The notes beneath the pieces were generated by a model, which made no database searches, was not told the origin of the DNA, and was given only the letters and a program-made list of their open reading frames with translations. This document shows, piece after piece, positions 35,701 to 47,104 of a stretch of 64,000 bases of DNA (position 1 is its first letter; each line of letters opens with the position of its first letter). The DNA comes from Escarpia spicata (lineage: Eukaryota; Annelida; Polychaeta; Sabellida; Siboglinidae). The stretch spans positions 17,134,514 to 17,198,513 of the forward strand of contig OZ023214.1 of NCBI GenBank assembly GCA_963995525.1, given 5' to 3'. The translations under genes and the position numbers were made by a program.

Positions 35701-36199
35701 TATCTTTACCATATGTGATCATCTACACAGTACGTAACATTTGGGGGGATCTCTGGGTCAACGTGACGAACTACATGAGGTGGGAGTCTTTTGGCATTGG
35801 TTATGTAATGATTAAAACCGAAAACGTGTTAACTCGTTTGATTTTCAATATCAGACGGATAGCAATACTTATTATGTCAATTGCAATTAGAAGTGTGTAT
35901 GTCTTTTAGGGATGTGAACGTATCAGTGCAAAAAGAGAGCCCAGTGGCTTCAACGAATTAGTTACAACGTGTTCTCGTGTACTGCACTGACACCACCTAG
36001 CTAGACAAGGTGCTCATGATCATTTCCATGATCAGAACAAGATTGCCGCTAATTAAGCGCCCGTGAAAGGGGTTTTCCGTTTACTAGTATATACGTTCTA
36101 CATATATCATGTTACAAAAACCATCTTGCAGAGTCTCTTTCAAAAGAAACAGGTTACGTATTGTGAACGAGATTGTTAAAATTTCAAAACCACTGTAGG
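35701..36199. other. Intergenic DNA, no gene seen
   Basis: Nothing recognisable. Confidence 0.4.
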
Positions 36200-36262
36200 C
36201 TTAGATGGACTCAAATCCCGATCGACAGCACGGCGCGAACACCCGCCCCTTATCAACCACTA
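36200..36262 (-). repeat. tRNA-like SINE head fragment
   Basis: On the minus strand, CGTGTAGTGGTTGATAAGG resembles an A box and GGGATTTGAGTCC resembles a B box about 30 bp further on. No body or tail of a known SINE was recognised. Confidence 0.35.
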
Positions 36263-36394
36263 CACGTAGGCGTCAGAACGTGGCATGGTGAATTCTGGGG
36301 GACTGCGGGTCAATAAACCCTTCAACTGCACCCCTTTGAGGCTCAGCAAAAAACTCCAAAATGCACTCGCTCACTTTGAAGCTCATCAAAAACC

Positions 36395-36407
36395 TCCGAC
36401 TGCACCT
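36395..36407. repeat. Target-site duplication, left copy (insertion 2)
   Basis: TCCGACTGCACCT is repeated exactly at 36656-36668 and brackets the fold-back element. Confidence 0.9.
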
Positions 36408-36487
36408 TACTGAACATTCTTCAGGATAGTTCGTTTTCAAATTCGAAACTTTCATTTTTCATATCCAAGAATCATGTTAAATTACCT

Positions 36488-36531
36488 GGTAGAGGCTTTC
36501 GTTGACGTGTCACGTCGACTTCATCAGTACC
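36488..36531 (-). ncRNA. Hammerhead-ribozyme-like motif (insertion 2, left arm)
   Basis: Same 44-nt motif as at 1227-1270, on the minus strand: GGTA, CTGATGA, stem II hairpin, GAAA, GCCTC, TACC. It is identical to the other three copies in the window. Confidence 0.65.
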
Positions 36532-36563
36532 TATGACGCTGAATGACGTCATTCAGCGTCATA

Positions 36564-36607
36564 GGTACTGATGAAGTCGACGTGACACGTCAACGAAAGC
36601 CTCTACC
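36564..36607 (+). ncRNA. Hammerhead-ribozyme-like motif (insertion 2, right arm)
   Basis: Plus-strand copy: GGTA 36564-36567, CTGATGA 36568-36574, GAAA 36595-36598, TACC 36604-36607. In any read-through transcript it would pair with the left-arm copy, which may prevent ribozyme folding. Confidence 0.65.
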
Positions 36608-36655
36608 AGGTAATTTAACATGATTCTTGGATATGACAAATGAAAGTTTCGAATT

Positions 36656-36668
36656 TCCGACTGCACCT
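36656..36668. repeat. Target-site duplication, right copy (insertion 2)
   Basis: TCCGACTGCACCT, identical to 36395-36407. Confidence 0.9.
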
Positions 36669-36775
36669 CTCTTGCCGAAATATTGGGGAGGTTAAACCTA
36701 TCTCTAGCTCCCCTACAAAAATGATTGGCGGCTCAATCCCCCGAGTTCCGACGCCTATGCAGATTGAAAATTCTT

Positions 36776-37899
36776 AAAGACGGACAGTTTATGTTTGTTT
36801 AACATTAGTTACACATACCTCCATTCTACCTGTAAACAAAAAGAATCAGTACAGATATGTAACGAATGTAAAAATTATGTGTGCATAGTAAATGTGGGGA
36901 TCATTCTAAAAAAAGAACGTATTTATGGGCATGGCAACATTACGAAGCGTTACCAGGGGGTGGGGGTATATCAAAATCCGCATTTAACATGACGTAAGCC
37001 GACTTTGTGGATGGCTACTATGATACAATACGCATGGCTTAATGCGCATTATGCTGTCGCGGACCTCTGTATGGAGTTCGGTTCATCGCAATCGATTCAA
37101 GCTGTGATATCCAAAATATATGAGCAGAACTGTGGGTCTTTGACATGATGTTATTCACTTAGTGGGTAGGTTGACTGTCGATTCGGCGCTCCACAAGCCC
37201 GGCGCCCTGATGCGAGTGCACCCACTGCCCCTGGTCCCTACGCCACTGTTTGGTAGGTTGGAAATGGGAAATCCAATTTAATAACAAACGGGGATTGTTG
37301 TTGTGCATATACAATGTACGCCACATATTCTATATAGCCAGATACGTATGGAGATTTATTTGTAAAAATGTTTATTAATGTGCCACACAGTTTTGTATGT
37401 AGGCCTACTGGTACTACAATTATTTTAGTGTACATACCTGTAGGCCTACCATATAACAATTATAATAATTACGTTAGTTCTTACGTTTACCAAGTAAACT
37501 GTCAAAAGACAGTTATGGGCGAGCTATGTACAAAAAACTTGTTTTTGTTAGGCATAGTTACAGCCTACACGCTTTTACATACATTCACATATATATAAAA
37601 CAAGGGAAAATATAACGGTATGCAGACAAACTGTATCGCCGCCTAGTGTACAGTTATGCTGCAAAATGTATGATATACAGAGGCGTCCTCTTGCGGATTA
37701 TTGGCTGACACCTACTCACCTAGAGAATGCACTCGAATTTGCAGGCTCGAATTTACCGACGGACATATCAGGAAACGGAAGTAACATGTTTTGTTCACTT
37801 CTTTAGTTAGATTAGAATTTAGAGTCATGTTTGGTCCAGGGTAAGGCAAGATAAATTTAGCTCAATTTTGTAGACTTAATTGCCACGTATTTTGCAAGC
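36776..37899. other. Intergenic DNA, no gene seen
   Basis: No recognisable coding region. GTAGGCCTAC occurs at about 37398 and 37440. Confidence 0.4.
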
Positions 37900-38260
37900 G
37901 GCATCGTCATGCATCGTCGTTAAACGCAAGGTCAACGTAAAGTCGACTGTACCGCACAGTGTGCGCTAAATCGACTACGCGCATCAGGCTGACGCCCGCC
38001 AGGTACGCGCTGTCGGCGCGAACAAATATGTAGGCAAAACTGACGTAGTGTGACCTAATAGGCTGACAGAAATTACGGTCGTCGCGTTTGTCTTGTGTGC
38101 CTGTCAACGAGCACGAATAACTCGCTTTTAACTTAGGAGGAAGTGCCCATCATCTTGACTGTCAGAACTCCGGCCAATGACTGTGAGTGTAACAACGGAC
38201 AGTGCCACTATTATGTAAGTAAGCGTCAAGTTATCCATTATCGCCTGCGCGTTGCCACAA
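37900..38260 (+). promoter_or_regulatory. Candidate promoter/5' leader region of the phosphatase gene
   Basis: A locally CpG-rich stretch in AT-rich surroundings (for example CGCGCTGTCGGCGCG at about 38007), 200-550 bp upstream of the coding start. TTATGTAAGTAAG at 38212-38224 could be a 5' splice site of a leader exon, but no matching 3' site is clear before 38477. No TATA box is evident. Position and composition are the only evidence. Confidence 0.3.
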
Positions 38261-38476
38261 TGAACCAGTCTGCACGGAAATAACGAATTCACGGACGTGA
38301 TTTGAAAGCGGTAATCCCGACGTCGATTGCTTGATAAACCCTGTGTCAGTGTGTGACGCTGTCATCTTTGGGCTCAGTGCCTAATGTTGGCTTGAGGAAA
38401 GCAAACCTGTGTATCGTCCACATACTGTTGAGTTAGTCAGTCGGAAGATAGGGTGCCAATAACATTTGCTCAAGTT

Positions 38477-39970
38477 ATGGCACTGGTCCACAGGGCTGGT
38501 CCACTGTGGAGCAGATCACGACCAGCGCTGCTCCGGAAAGTGCTTCACCACTACGTTCTAAGGACGATTATAACTGGCGGAAAGGGGACAAAGTTGGAGA
38601 TGTTTCCACAAAAGCTGGTGCTTCCTGAAAACCATGGCTACGTTCCAACATTGTCGCCAACAGAAATTTCCTTGTTGCTGTCAGCCAACGAAGCAAGGTT
38701 CATGAATGACGGGCACTGGTCAAGTGCAGTTCAAGGATTTGAGAGTAATCAGCTTGCATCGAATTACCCCATCGAAGATCGCCGCGCTGTAGCACAGCTG
38801 ACCCAGACAGATGGGGCGCTGTTTTCTGTGATTGACGGACACGGCGGCATGGCATGTGCACAGGCAGTCACTGAGCGACTGTTCAACTACGTGGCAGCAC
38901 AACTGCTACCGTATCAACTCCTGGAGGAATACAGCCACAGTCTGCGCACTGATCGGCCGATGGAACTACAGGGTTGGTACAAATTCAACAATGCGTATCG
39001 CAGGGATCCAATTCCGCCAGCATATCGCAACAGCCTCACAAAGTTTGTTGTTGAGTCGTTATCGTTGAGTGGCCTGGAGGACGATGTTGATTTAGTTGCC
39101 AACAGCATCAAGTCAGCCTTTGTTGGACTTGATAGTGATATCTCATCAGAAGCACTGCCCGTCGCTGGGGTGTTTGACGTCGATGCACTGGACGCAGCAT
39201 TCTCTGGCGCATGTGTGTGTATGTCGCACGTATCCGGTGTTGACTTACACGTTGCTAACAGTGGGGATTCACGTGCAGTGATCGGTCAGCTAAATGACAA
39301 GGGACAATGGGTTGCAAAGCGAATGTCGGTGGACCAGAATGTTGACAATGAGGCTGAGGTGAAGAGAATGGTGAGCAGCCACCCTCCAGCTGAGGCAAGA
39401 CATGTCCTGAAAAACAATCGACTGCTCGGTCAGCTCGTTCCGTTGCGAGCGTTTGGTGATGTACGGTTTAAATGGTCGCTGCAGGAACTGAAGAATCTTG
39501 TGAACCTCTTAGACACGACATACGTGCACAGCATTGTACCGACGAACTACTACACTCCGCCCTATCTCATCGCCACGCCTGACGTCATGCATCATCGCCT
39601 GACCCCGGCTGATCGGTTCTTGGTGCTGGCGACCGACGGTATCTGGGAGACGATGTCAAACAGCCGTGTCGTGCAGCTCGTGGGGGAATACATCGAGGGG
39701 AAGGAGACACACGATCACTTCAAACCAACAGACTCTGGCACAAAACTTGGCGAAATACACAACATTCTCCTGAAACGAAAATCCACGCTCGCACGCAAAG
39801 CAGACGACCATAACGTGTCGACACATTTGATTCGCCATGCACTTGGTGCGGTCCATGGGAAAGTGTCGGAGATGCTGACATTGCCAGCTGACGTTGTACG
39901 CTACTACAGGGATGACATGACGATAGTAGTTGTGTACTTTGACACCGAATATATCGCTTTGCATCAGTGA
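38477..39970 (+). CDS. PDP1: [Pyruvate dehydrogenase (acetyl-transferring)]-phosphatase, catalytic subunit, mitochondrial
   Basis: A 497-residue PP2C-family phosphatase, uninterrupted in one exon. The family dephosphorylates the E1-alpha subunit of the pyruvate dehydrogenase complex in the mitochondrial matrix and so reactivates it. The N-terminus (MALVHRAGPLWSRSRPALLR) is basic and lacks acids, as a mitochondrial presequence should. The metal-binding and signature residues of PP2C are present: IEDRR (99-103), DGHGG (120-124), GDSRA (263-267), ATDGIWE (385-391) and RDDMTIVV (478-485). PDP-specific blocks include LLPYQLLEE, FRAFGD-like LRAFGDVRFKWS and YHTPPYL-like YYTPPYL. The length is slightly below the ~530 of vertebrate PDP1. 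The frame is open 24 nt further upstream but has no earlier ATG, so the ATG at 38477 is chosen. Invertebrates often have one PDP, so the symbol may cover both PDP1 and PDP2. Confidence 0.96.
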   Translation: MALVHRAGPLWSRSRPALLRKVLHHYVLRTIITGGKGTKLEMFPQKLVLPENHGYVPTLSPTEISLLLSANEARFMNDGHWSSAVQGFESNQLASNYPIEDRRAVAQLTQTDGALFSVIDGHGGMACAQAVTERLFNYVAAQLLPYQLLEEYSHSLRTDRPMELQGWYKFNNAYRRDPIPPAYRNSLTKFVVESLSLSGLEDDVDLVANSIKSAFVGLDSDISSEALPVAGVFDVDALDAAFSGACVCMSHVSGVDLHVANSGDSRAVIGQLNDKGQWVAKRMSVDQNVDNEAEVKRMVSSHPPAEARHVLKNNRLLGQLVPLRAFGDVRFKWSLQELKNLVNLLDTTYVHSIVPTNYYTPPYLIATPDVMHHRLTPADRFLVLATDGIWETMSNSRVVQLVGEYIEGKETHDHFKPTDSGTKLGEIHNILLKRKSTLARKADDHNVSTHLIRHALGAVHGKVSEMLTLPADVVRYYRDDMTIVVVYFDTEYIALHQ

Positions 39971-41450
39971 TTGTGTCATGATCTATCCATGAGTGAATCA
40001 GTCATTCTGTTATCATGATATATCCCTTTCTGAACCGGTGATTGTGTTGTCATGATCTGTCTATGTAACTAGTGTATATGTGCATCAATAAGGCCTGTAA
40101 GTGTGTCACAATACATGGCGAGATTCCGCGCGAGTGGAGTCGACTGGTGATATGCACAATTATTGCCCACTGATTTTAGCATTGTGGAAGCCAGGAAGCA
40201 GTTGTTGACGTTTAGTTTATGGGTTTATTGTAGTTTTGTTAATTGTATTATGACATTGTCACTTCAGTTTTATATGAGTGATATATCAGGGAAATTTAAA
40301 ATGCAGAGAAAGAGCCAGGCAGCAGTCGACGGTGGACATATACTGAAATTTGTTTTTATCCCAAATTTGTTTTTCGTCTAAATGAAATAGATAATAATAT
40401 TTAGCTAATGTAACAAGAACCAGTACACGATTACATAATATGATTAACAATTATGTAAGAAATGGGAGTTAAAACGAGATACTACGGATTATCGTTTGTC
40501 GTAAAAAAATTAAAATGTTTAAGTTGTTATTTCAAAACAAAACTGAAAACTTGTCTAAATGCACACAATCACCAAAAAGTTAGTTCAATAACATTGTCAA
40601 CAAAATCAAAGTCATCAACATGGGCATGGCTCATCAGATCGTAATAACAATTCAATTAAGGTGCAATGGTGCATGATTACCACGAACATTCTTACCGGCA
40701 ACGTTTTTCCCACTGCTTCAACTTGTGATCATCTATAGGAAACCGGAAAAAAGAACACGATTTGGAAAAACCGATGATTACAACAACAAATAAAACATCC
40801 CCATTATTTAAGCTAGCGTAAATGGAATCAATGTCGCTAGGTGACTCCAGAACGAAAATGTGGCGCGGGACTTACAGGCCCTATTGTTGTATCATTGTGG
40901 TCTATCCCGTCATTGTAAATCATCTCTATGTGACTCAATTACTTTATTATCATAGTTTATCTCCTCATGAATGGGTGATTTTGTCGTCATGGTTTATCCC
41001 TGTGTGAATTGGTTATTTTATTATGATGGTCTATCCCCTCAAGAACCAGTGGTTGCAACCTCATTGTCTATTCTTATGTTCATCAGTTATTTTATTGTCA
41101 TGGTCTGTCCCATGTATAAACTATGTGTCATCATGGTATATCCATGTTCACATTGTGGTCTGTCCCCTCATGAACCGGTGATTGTGTCCTCATGGTCTAT
41201 GCATGTGTAGATCGATTATTGATTGCTTCATTGTGGTCTGTCCCCACATGAACTGGTGATAATGTCATCATGGTCTAACAGCTTAGTTATCAATGACTAT
41301 GTTATGTAATTCACCAAGGTTTGTCTCCTTTTCATCAATAATTGTATAGTGACTGTTATTGTGGTCTGTGCCCTTTATCCTGGTGCATTGTTGATTACAT
41401 TGTTGTGGCCTGTCCCCTGCACCATTTCCTCAGGGACAACTTGGTGATTA
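39960..41450. repeat. Degenerate ~36-bp tandem repeat at the PDP1 3' end
   Basis: Diverged units resemble TCATGGTCTATCCCCTCATG followed by AACCGGTGATTGTGT, about 36 bp each. They begin at the stop codon (CAGTGATTGTGTCATGATCTATCC), run to about 40080, are interrupted by unrelated sequence, and resume from about 40890 to 41440. They probably lie in the 3' UTR. The degeneracy implies age. Confidence 0.7.
40789..40794 (+). terminator. Candidate polyadenylation signal for PDP1
   Basis: AATAAA, 0.8 kb after the stop codon. Other plus-strand hexamers occur at 41619-41624, 42687-42692 and 43155-43160. The last two are followed by GT-rich sequence and could be used instead. The true 3' end cannot be chosen from sequence alone. 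Confidence 0.3.
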
Positions 41451-44179
41451 TAATTTACCATACATGTGTATTAAAACTATACTGCCAGCAAATTTGACCA
41501 AATATTTGAAACAACAAGACGACTATATTGATATGCTCAACCTTATTTAACTTTTTAAAATATAATGAGTTTTGTCTATATTTAGTCAAGAGTTTGACTA
41601 AGACACAAATGAAATATAAATAAAAGAAATGAGAAAATTGCTTTTGATGAACTCCAATAGCAGTTGATTATGTTTGTTGCTTGTCTAAATAAGTTATTTT
41701 GTTATACAGGTTAGTTGTGTTAACCAGTTACAAGAACTATGACCAAACATAAGTTTAGAATGATAATTATTCCAATAGGCAACTACAACTATATAACTAA
41801 GGGATCGAAGTGCTCTATTTGGTATATTTGTGTACTTATGTTGTTCAGATAAGCACAGTGTATATTGTATTTATCATATTTTCTTGTGGCAAAGTATCAA
41901 GCTTATTTAACGAATGATTTCATATTTGATTGAATGTTAACATTTTAAAGATTCATTTGAAGGAAACACCAAACAGTGTGTAAATTTCTAAAGTACTATG
42001 GTACCAAGTTAGTTTTTTAATTAAAACTCATTACCAGATATGTTTGAGCAAGTAAATCAATACAGCAGGTCAGAATTAATTACACATTTAATGTTTCATG
42101 ATATTTAATTGATATTTAATTGTGACCAGTGATGCTCTAACATGTTACCAGGTGCTTATGAAGCTGCAGTCACACATGGATTAACTGGCCCAAAATCAGG
42201 ACATGTGTCAGTTGGACCTGGTTAAAACTGGTTTATGCGAGACAGCAGAATGTATTGACCTGACTTGTTGTTAGGGTGTATGCAAGTAAAACTGCACAGG
42301 TTTGGTGCCACAGTCACAGCATGAGTGGTGTTATGTTGCACTGGCTAACCTCTACTAAGCCATGTTGACTCTAGATTATCTGCTTTAAGCTAATTACATA
42401 CCCAGTGTGACATATGTCATAATATTATGGGTTCTTGTTACTGGAATTGTGTGAATTTATAGTTGTTATCTTAATATAAGATTGTTTCTGTCTTTAATCA
42501 ATTAATCTATGGTGGTATTTTTGTTCAACAGTGTTTATTAATTGATAATAAGAATCATATATTGTGTATTTCATTCTGTGATAATAGGTTATGATCAGTT
42601 TGTAAGGTAACACTTATTCCTGTTTTTACATCGTAATTATGTTGTTCTTCTAACCACTCCGAGATGACCAGACTGGTGATATTGTCAATAAAAATGCTGT
42701 GCTATTGACACTGGCAGTGTGGTTAACATGAGGAAGTAAAAAATAAAATGTGTCTCAGAATATTATATTAAAATCCTTTGCAATTAAGCAAGTTTTTCCT
42801 TCGTAAGAATGTGTTTAATTTTGTTGTATATGCCCTGGCAGATTAAAAAAAAATGTGTCCACTTTGAGCGTGTACAGAAAAGTGAGTGATACACCAAAAT
42901 GACACAATCACAGCGTTCTATTACAAAATTGACAATGTTCCAACTGGCAACATGACTACAAGTTTTAGAAAGGTCCGAAAAAAATGTTCCTGACCTAACT
43001 CTCAGTACACACAATTGTTAGTTGATAGAAGTTGTTGGTTGTTTCAATGTGAGTTGGTCCATTTATATGATGCACGTTTGATAAACCACGATTATGTTGG
43101 ATTGAGTTGTCAGTTAAATCATGTGACTGATATTAGAAATTCTGTGTGGTGCTTAATAAAGGCTGTGTAGTGCATACAGTGCTTACAATGAGTGCATTGC
43201 CACTGGGATGTTCCATGGAATGGCACTTGATAATTGCACTGGTAATTTGTAATATTTACTTCAACTTTTTAACCAGAATCCGTCTAACTGCGATTTTTCC
43301 TCGTTCATTACTGCATTCTTATGTTTCATATCAGATTATATAAAACAGTAGTGCATTTTGTTACTCTTATAGCATTAAATTAACACTATACAACGACTTC
43401 CATAAACTCTACAGACAGGCACACTGTTATAATGAACATCCCTGTTCTCAGCTGTACTGTAGACAAATTTGCATTTTACAAAGTTCTTTACTTGCCAAAG
43501 TTTGTAATTTTCTGCTAAAAAATGCATCATATTAGGAAATTAAGCAGGTGTAACTTCAGTGTTGCATGTATTTATGTTGAAGATGTCTCTGGTGAAGATG
43601 CATGAAGGCACATATGAAGTACAATTATGTTGATAGTCCATACTAAACGCTCTCCATGGTCCATTTTCCTAAGTTGTTTGCTATAAAAACGCTTTATTAG
43701 TGTATATGTTGCTTACAAGTTGTTTATGTTATGGTTGCGAGGCGTGCTATATTACGTATATCAAATGAATGCATTTAGTTTCGGCCAATGAAGGATGCAA
43801 CAAATAGCCTGGTGCTATTTGTTTGTCAACTGTGTAACATTTACTAAGAAAATTCATGACGTTTTGATATTATCCAGTGTGTTGCTGTTTGGATATTATC
43901 CAGGTTATTGCTGTTTAATATGTTTCTTATTGTCTGCAAGAGGTAGATGACATTGTGCTACGCATGTGCCACTGTGTGGCTACCTCAAGGGTAGGAATGA
44001 CGTGATGATTTACTGTTTATTCACACGCTCAGAGGAGTAATTATGATTAAACTAGGATTTGTTTGAAAATTTTAAAAAAGTGAGATTTTTGTTGGTCAGT
44101 TTGTTACAGACATAAATAGTTATTATATACAGGAATTTAATAATAACAGAAATGCATATGCATACTTCAGCATATGCAC
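41451..44179. other. AT-rich unique DNA downstream of PDP1
   Basis: No coding frame of note and unusually free of recognisable transposons for this window. May include a long PDP1 3' UTR (polyA hexamers at 41619, 42687 and 43155). Confidence 0.4.
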
Positions 44180-44381
<202 letters not shown>

Positions 44382-44983
44382 CCTATTCTTCCAAGAACAT
44401 TACAGATTGTGTAAGATATTTATACAGTTGGTTCAGTCTACACAACAACACATCCATGCACATATCCGTGTATGTATAAATATGCATGTGTTTAGTATAC
44501 TACAGTGTACTACTACTAATAATAAGATAGGCAAGTTCATAAAGGTAAGTTTTTAAATGATGGCGGACTTGTGTGATATTTTCAACTGATCTAACACTAA
44601 GAAGGAGCATTATTCTAGAGTTGGTGCAGCAATGGAAAAATCCCTTGTCCCAATGTTAATATTGATTCTAAAAGAACGGAAAAATAAATCAGAATTCGAT
44701 GGTCAAAGGTTTGTTGGAGTAAGCAATATACTGGTAGTGGTTGTTCTCATAAGTTGTGGGATATTGCCCAATATTGGGATTACCACATGATAAGATGATC
44801 CGAGATTGAAAGCGCCTGGTAGAGCAGATCTTAAAATGATACAATATCGAAGAGGAAGTAAATGCAATAAAATGTAGAGTTTTACTCAGATAAGAAATTA
44901 ACCTTACGAAATTATAAAGCCTAAGCCTACTCTATTCCATTCTATTGATAACAGTGGAGTCCAGAAGACCTTTTTAGTTCCGA
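44382..44983. other. Intergenic DNA, no gene seen
   Basis: Nothing recognisable. Confidence 0.4.
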
Positions 44984-46058
44984 TGTCGTGCTTACATTTA
45001 TCCGGGCGTTAAATAATATCCGGGTAACGTTTCTGGGCGTGCGCGTATCTAGGGGAATGTATTTAGCACCAGCTACGACTGTCACGTTTTCATTTATCCG
45101 GGCGTTATGTATGTTTATATGTATATATATATAATTACATATATGTCTATATGTACACATAAATGATAAAATGTTTGTTTCCCACAGACAACAAAATGTA
45201 TGTCGTAAAACTGTTTCCTCTCCACGCACACGTCACGTGACTTACTCTTATACTTTGTCACAAATCTGAAACAGCAAATTATAATTATGTATACTGAACC
45301 ACTCGGTTTCTGCCTTACACAAGCATAATATGCAGTTGTCACCAACAGTTTTTGAAATCGTTCAGCAACGTATCAATATTATTAATCAGAACCACATATT
45401 TCATCAATGGCATCCAAACGAAGCGTCAACTGAGTTGTTTTTAGTGAAATACTTACAGTATTCGTAATACGATAATCACTTCACGCGCCATACCGGCATA
45501 CGGAAGCATTCGATTTCTGCCTCATCGTGTTCAAAACAAAGCACTACTGTGCGACAAATCGCAACGCATTCACTGTATAAACTCCACGGGCTGTTCGTTA
45601 ACTTTCCTGTGGTGATTTGGGTGAATAGTTGCTTACAATTTTGCCCAATAAATTTAAATATTACGGTTGTTTACATCACCGTCACCGATATGGTGCACTG
45701 TACTGTAATTACATGGTCTCCGTTCGTTATCACAATATCTGTCAAAAACCTGTTTGCCTCGTTTTAATTTCAGACAAATAACTTTGTTGCAAGTTTGTAG
45801 ACGTCCTTTGCTCAATGTGTCCGATATATCTGACTAAAGATGTATTTAATATGAGATCCAGCTATATAATCGTAATGAGGCAGAAACTCAGATAGGGCAG
45901 AAACTATAACGCTCGTATTACGATAACAAACGAAACATATTTAACTACTGGATATTATTTATCACTACGTGATCTACTGGTTCCAAATATTATGCCTTAC
46001 ATATGCACATAAACATCACCCGAATAAAGTTAACGCCCGGATAAATGTAAGCGCGACA
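44984..46058. mobile_element. 1.1-kb DNA transposon with ~40-bp terminal inverted repeats
   Basis: The left end TGTCGTGCTTACATTTATCC GGGCGTTAA (44984 onward) matches the reverse complement of the right end (TTAACGCCCGGATAAATGTA AGCGCGACA, to 46058) with one difference. It then continues with weaker similarity (TAATATCCGGGT against CTTTATTCGGGT). An internal copy of CATTTATCCGGGCGTTA lies at 45092-45108, and a further solo end (GTAAGCGCGACA) lies at 46081-46092. No transposase is encoded, so the element is non-autonomous. No target duplication is clear. Confidence 0.75.
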
Positions 46059-47104
46059 CCTGTAAGGCTGTATGTAAATTGTAAGCGCGACAGTGATCAA
46101 GGGAGAAGTGATATATTTTGGAATAACGGGTAGGTACCATAACTCTTGCCGTCTTGATTATTTTGTTTGAACATTGTACTTCCGGTTTACCTTCAGGTGA
46201 CCGAAAACGAACGTGTTTGAAAAATCTGTATATGGACACAAGTTGTTGACGAATATATTTGGTGTGCAAACTAAGTATGCATTGATTAAGGTTGTTTTTA
46301 TATGTATGCTTTACAAGTATGGCGGATTCAATCGAACATATTGTCGGAACAATCTGTGCTGCTTCGTAAAATCGACGACCTGACTCACTCAGTCCGGCGG
46401 CTAAGCCAGGCTCAGCCGCTCGGAATCCGAGGGGCCGTACTCGGTTATTTACTGATGACAATACTGCCTACTGTTTGATAGACGGCACGTCATTAAATAC
46501 TTCAAGCAGCTCTTTCTTGGGCTAACAGAAGTATTTGGGTGGTTGGTCGACTTAAGTCGGTTAAAACTTCAAATTCAATGGCATGGTTTCCTTGGGCTTG
46601 GCCCAACCAAGCCAAGACTAGAGCAAGTGAAGAGTAAGACTAGGCCTAAGTGTAAGACAAAAACGGAGCTAATAAATTCGTTGCCATTTGGACTGTGCCT
46701 TTGCTTTGAAGAATTTTGGCCAACATGTCTGTGTTGGTCATCCATTGTGAAGCTAAGATGACTATATTATACATCTTCGTCCATTGTCACTGAATCAAAG
46801 CTTTCTCTAACATTGTCTCGTCTTGGCCTTTGCAGCATGTCTGTTTTTAAAGGACACAGCTTTTGCCTCAGTGTGCCAAGTTGGTCGATCACGCACCATC
46901 CTTTCCCAACTCCCAGGATCTGAGTTCTTTAGGAATGTCTTCAGTGTCTTTAAAGTGTTTTTTTTTGTCCTCCTAACGAGCGGATCTTATTATGTGGCAA
47001 GACAGCAATAAATCTGATTCACTCATGTACTAGTAGCCATGTAATATATAATTTGCTGTTGGTTAAAGTTTTTTAAAACCATTTTTTGGGGGATTATATA
47101 TGCA
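46059..47104. other. Intergenic DNA, no supported gene
   Basis: A 143-codon minus frame (46030-46461) overlaps the transposon end and is not supported. A plus frame at 46823-47011 has no recognised domain. Confidence 0.4.

Larger units (their letters stand above)
36408..36655. mobile_element. Fold-back Penelope-like element insertion 2 (palindrome)
   Basis: A 248-bp insertion that is a near-perfect palindrome over 36439-36656, centred between 36547 and 36548 within TGACGTCA, with 109-bp arms and one visible mismatch. Each arm equals the last part of the PLE copies in insertion 1, downstream of the endonuclease. The left arm again extends outward to TACTGAACATTC and the right arm again stops at GTTTCGAATT. 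A 13-bp target duplication flanks it. It has no coding capacity. Confidence 0.88.
36280..36775 (-). repeat. Dispersed repeat G, copy 2, split by fold-back insertion 2
   Basis: Two parts, 36280-36407 and 36669-36775, read on the minus strand as one continuous copy of repeat G (compare 24835-25036) once the insertion and one 13-bp duplication are removed. This gives an independent view of the pre-insertion site. Confidence 0.65.

Noticed and set aside
38453..38476. PDP1 start at the GTG at 38453
   Set aside because: Nuclear genes use ATG. The ATG at 38477 gives a good mitochondrial presequence.
46030..46461. 143-codon minus-strand ORF
   Set aside because: Its C-terminal part is the inverted end of the transposon at 44984-46058, so the frame is accidental.
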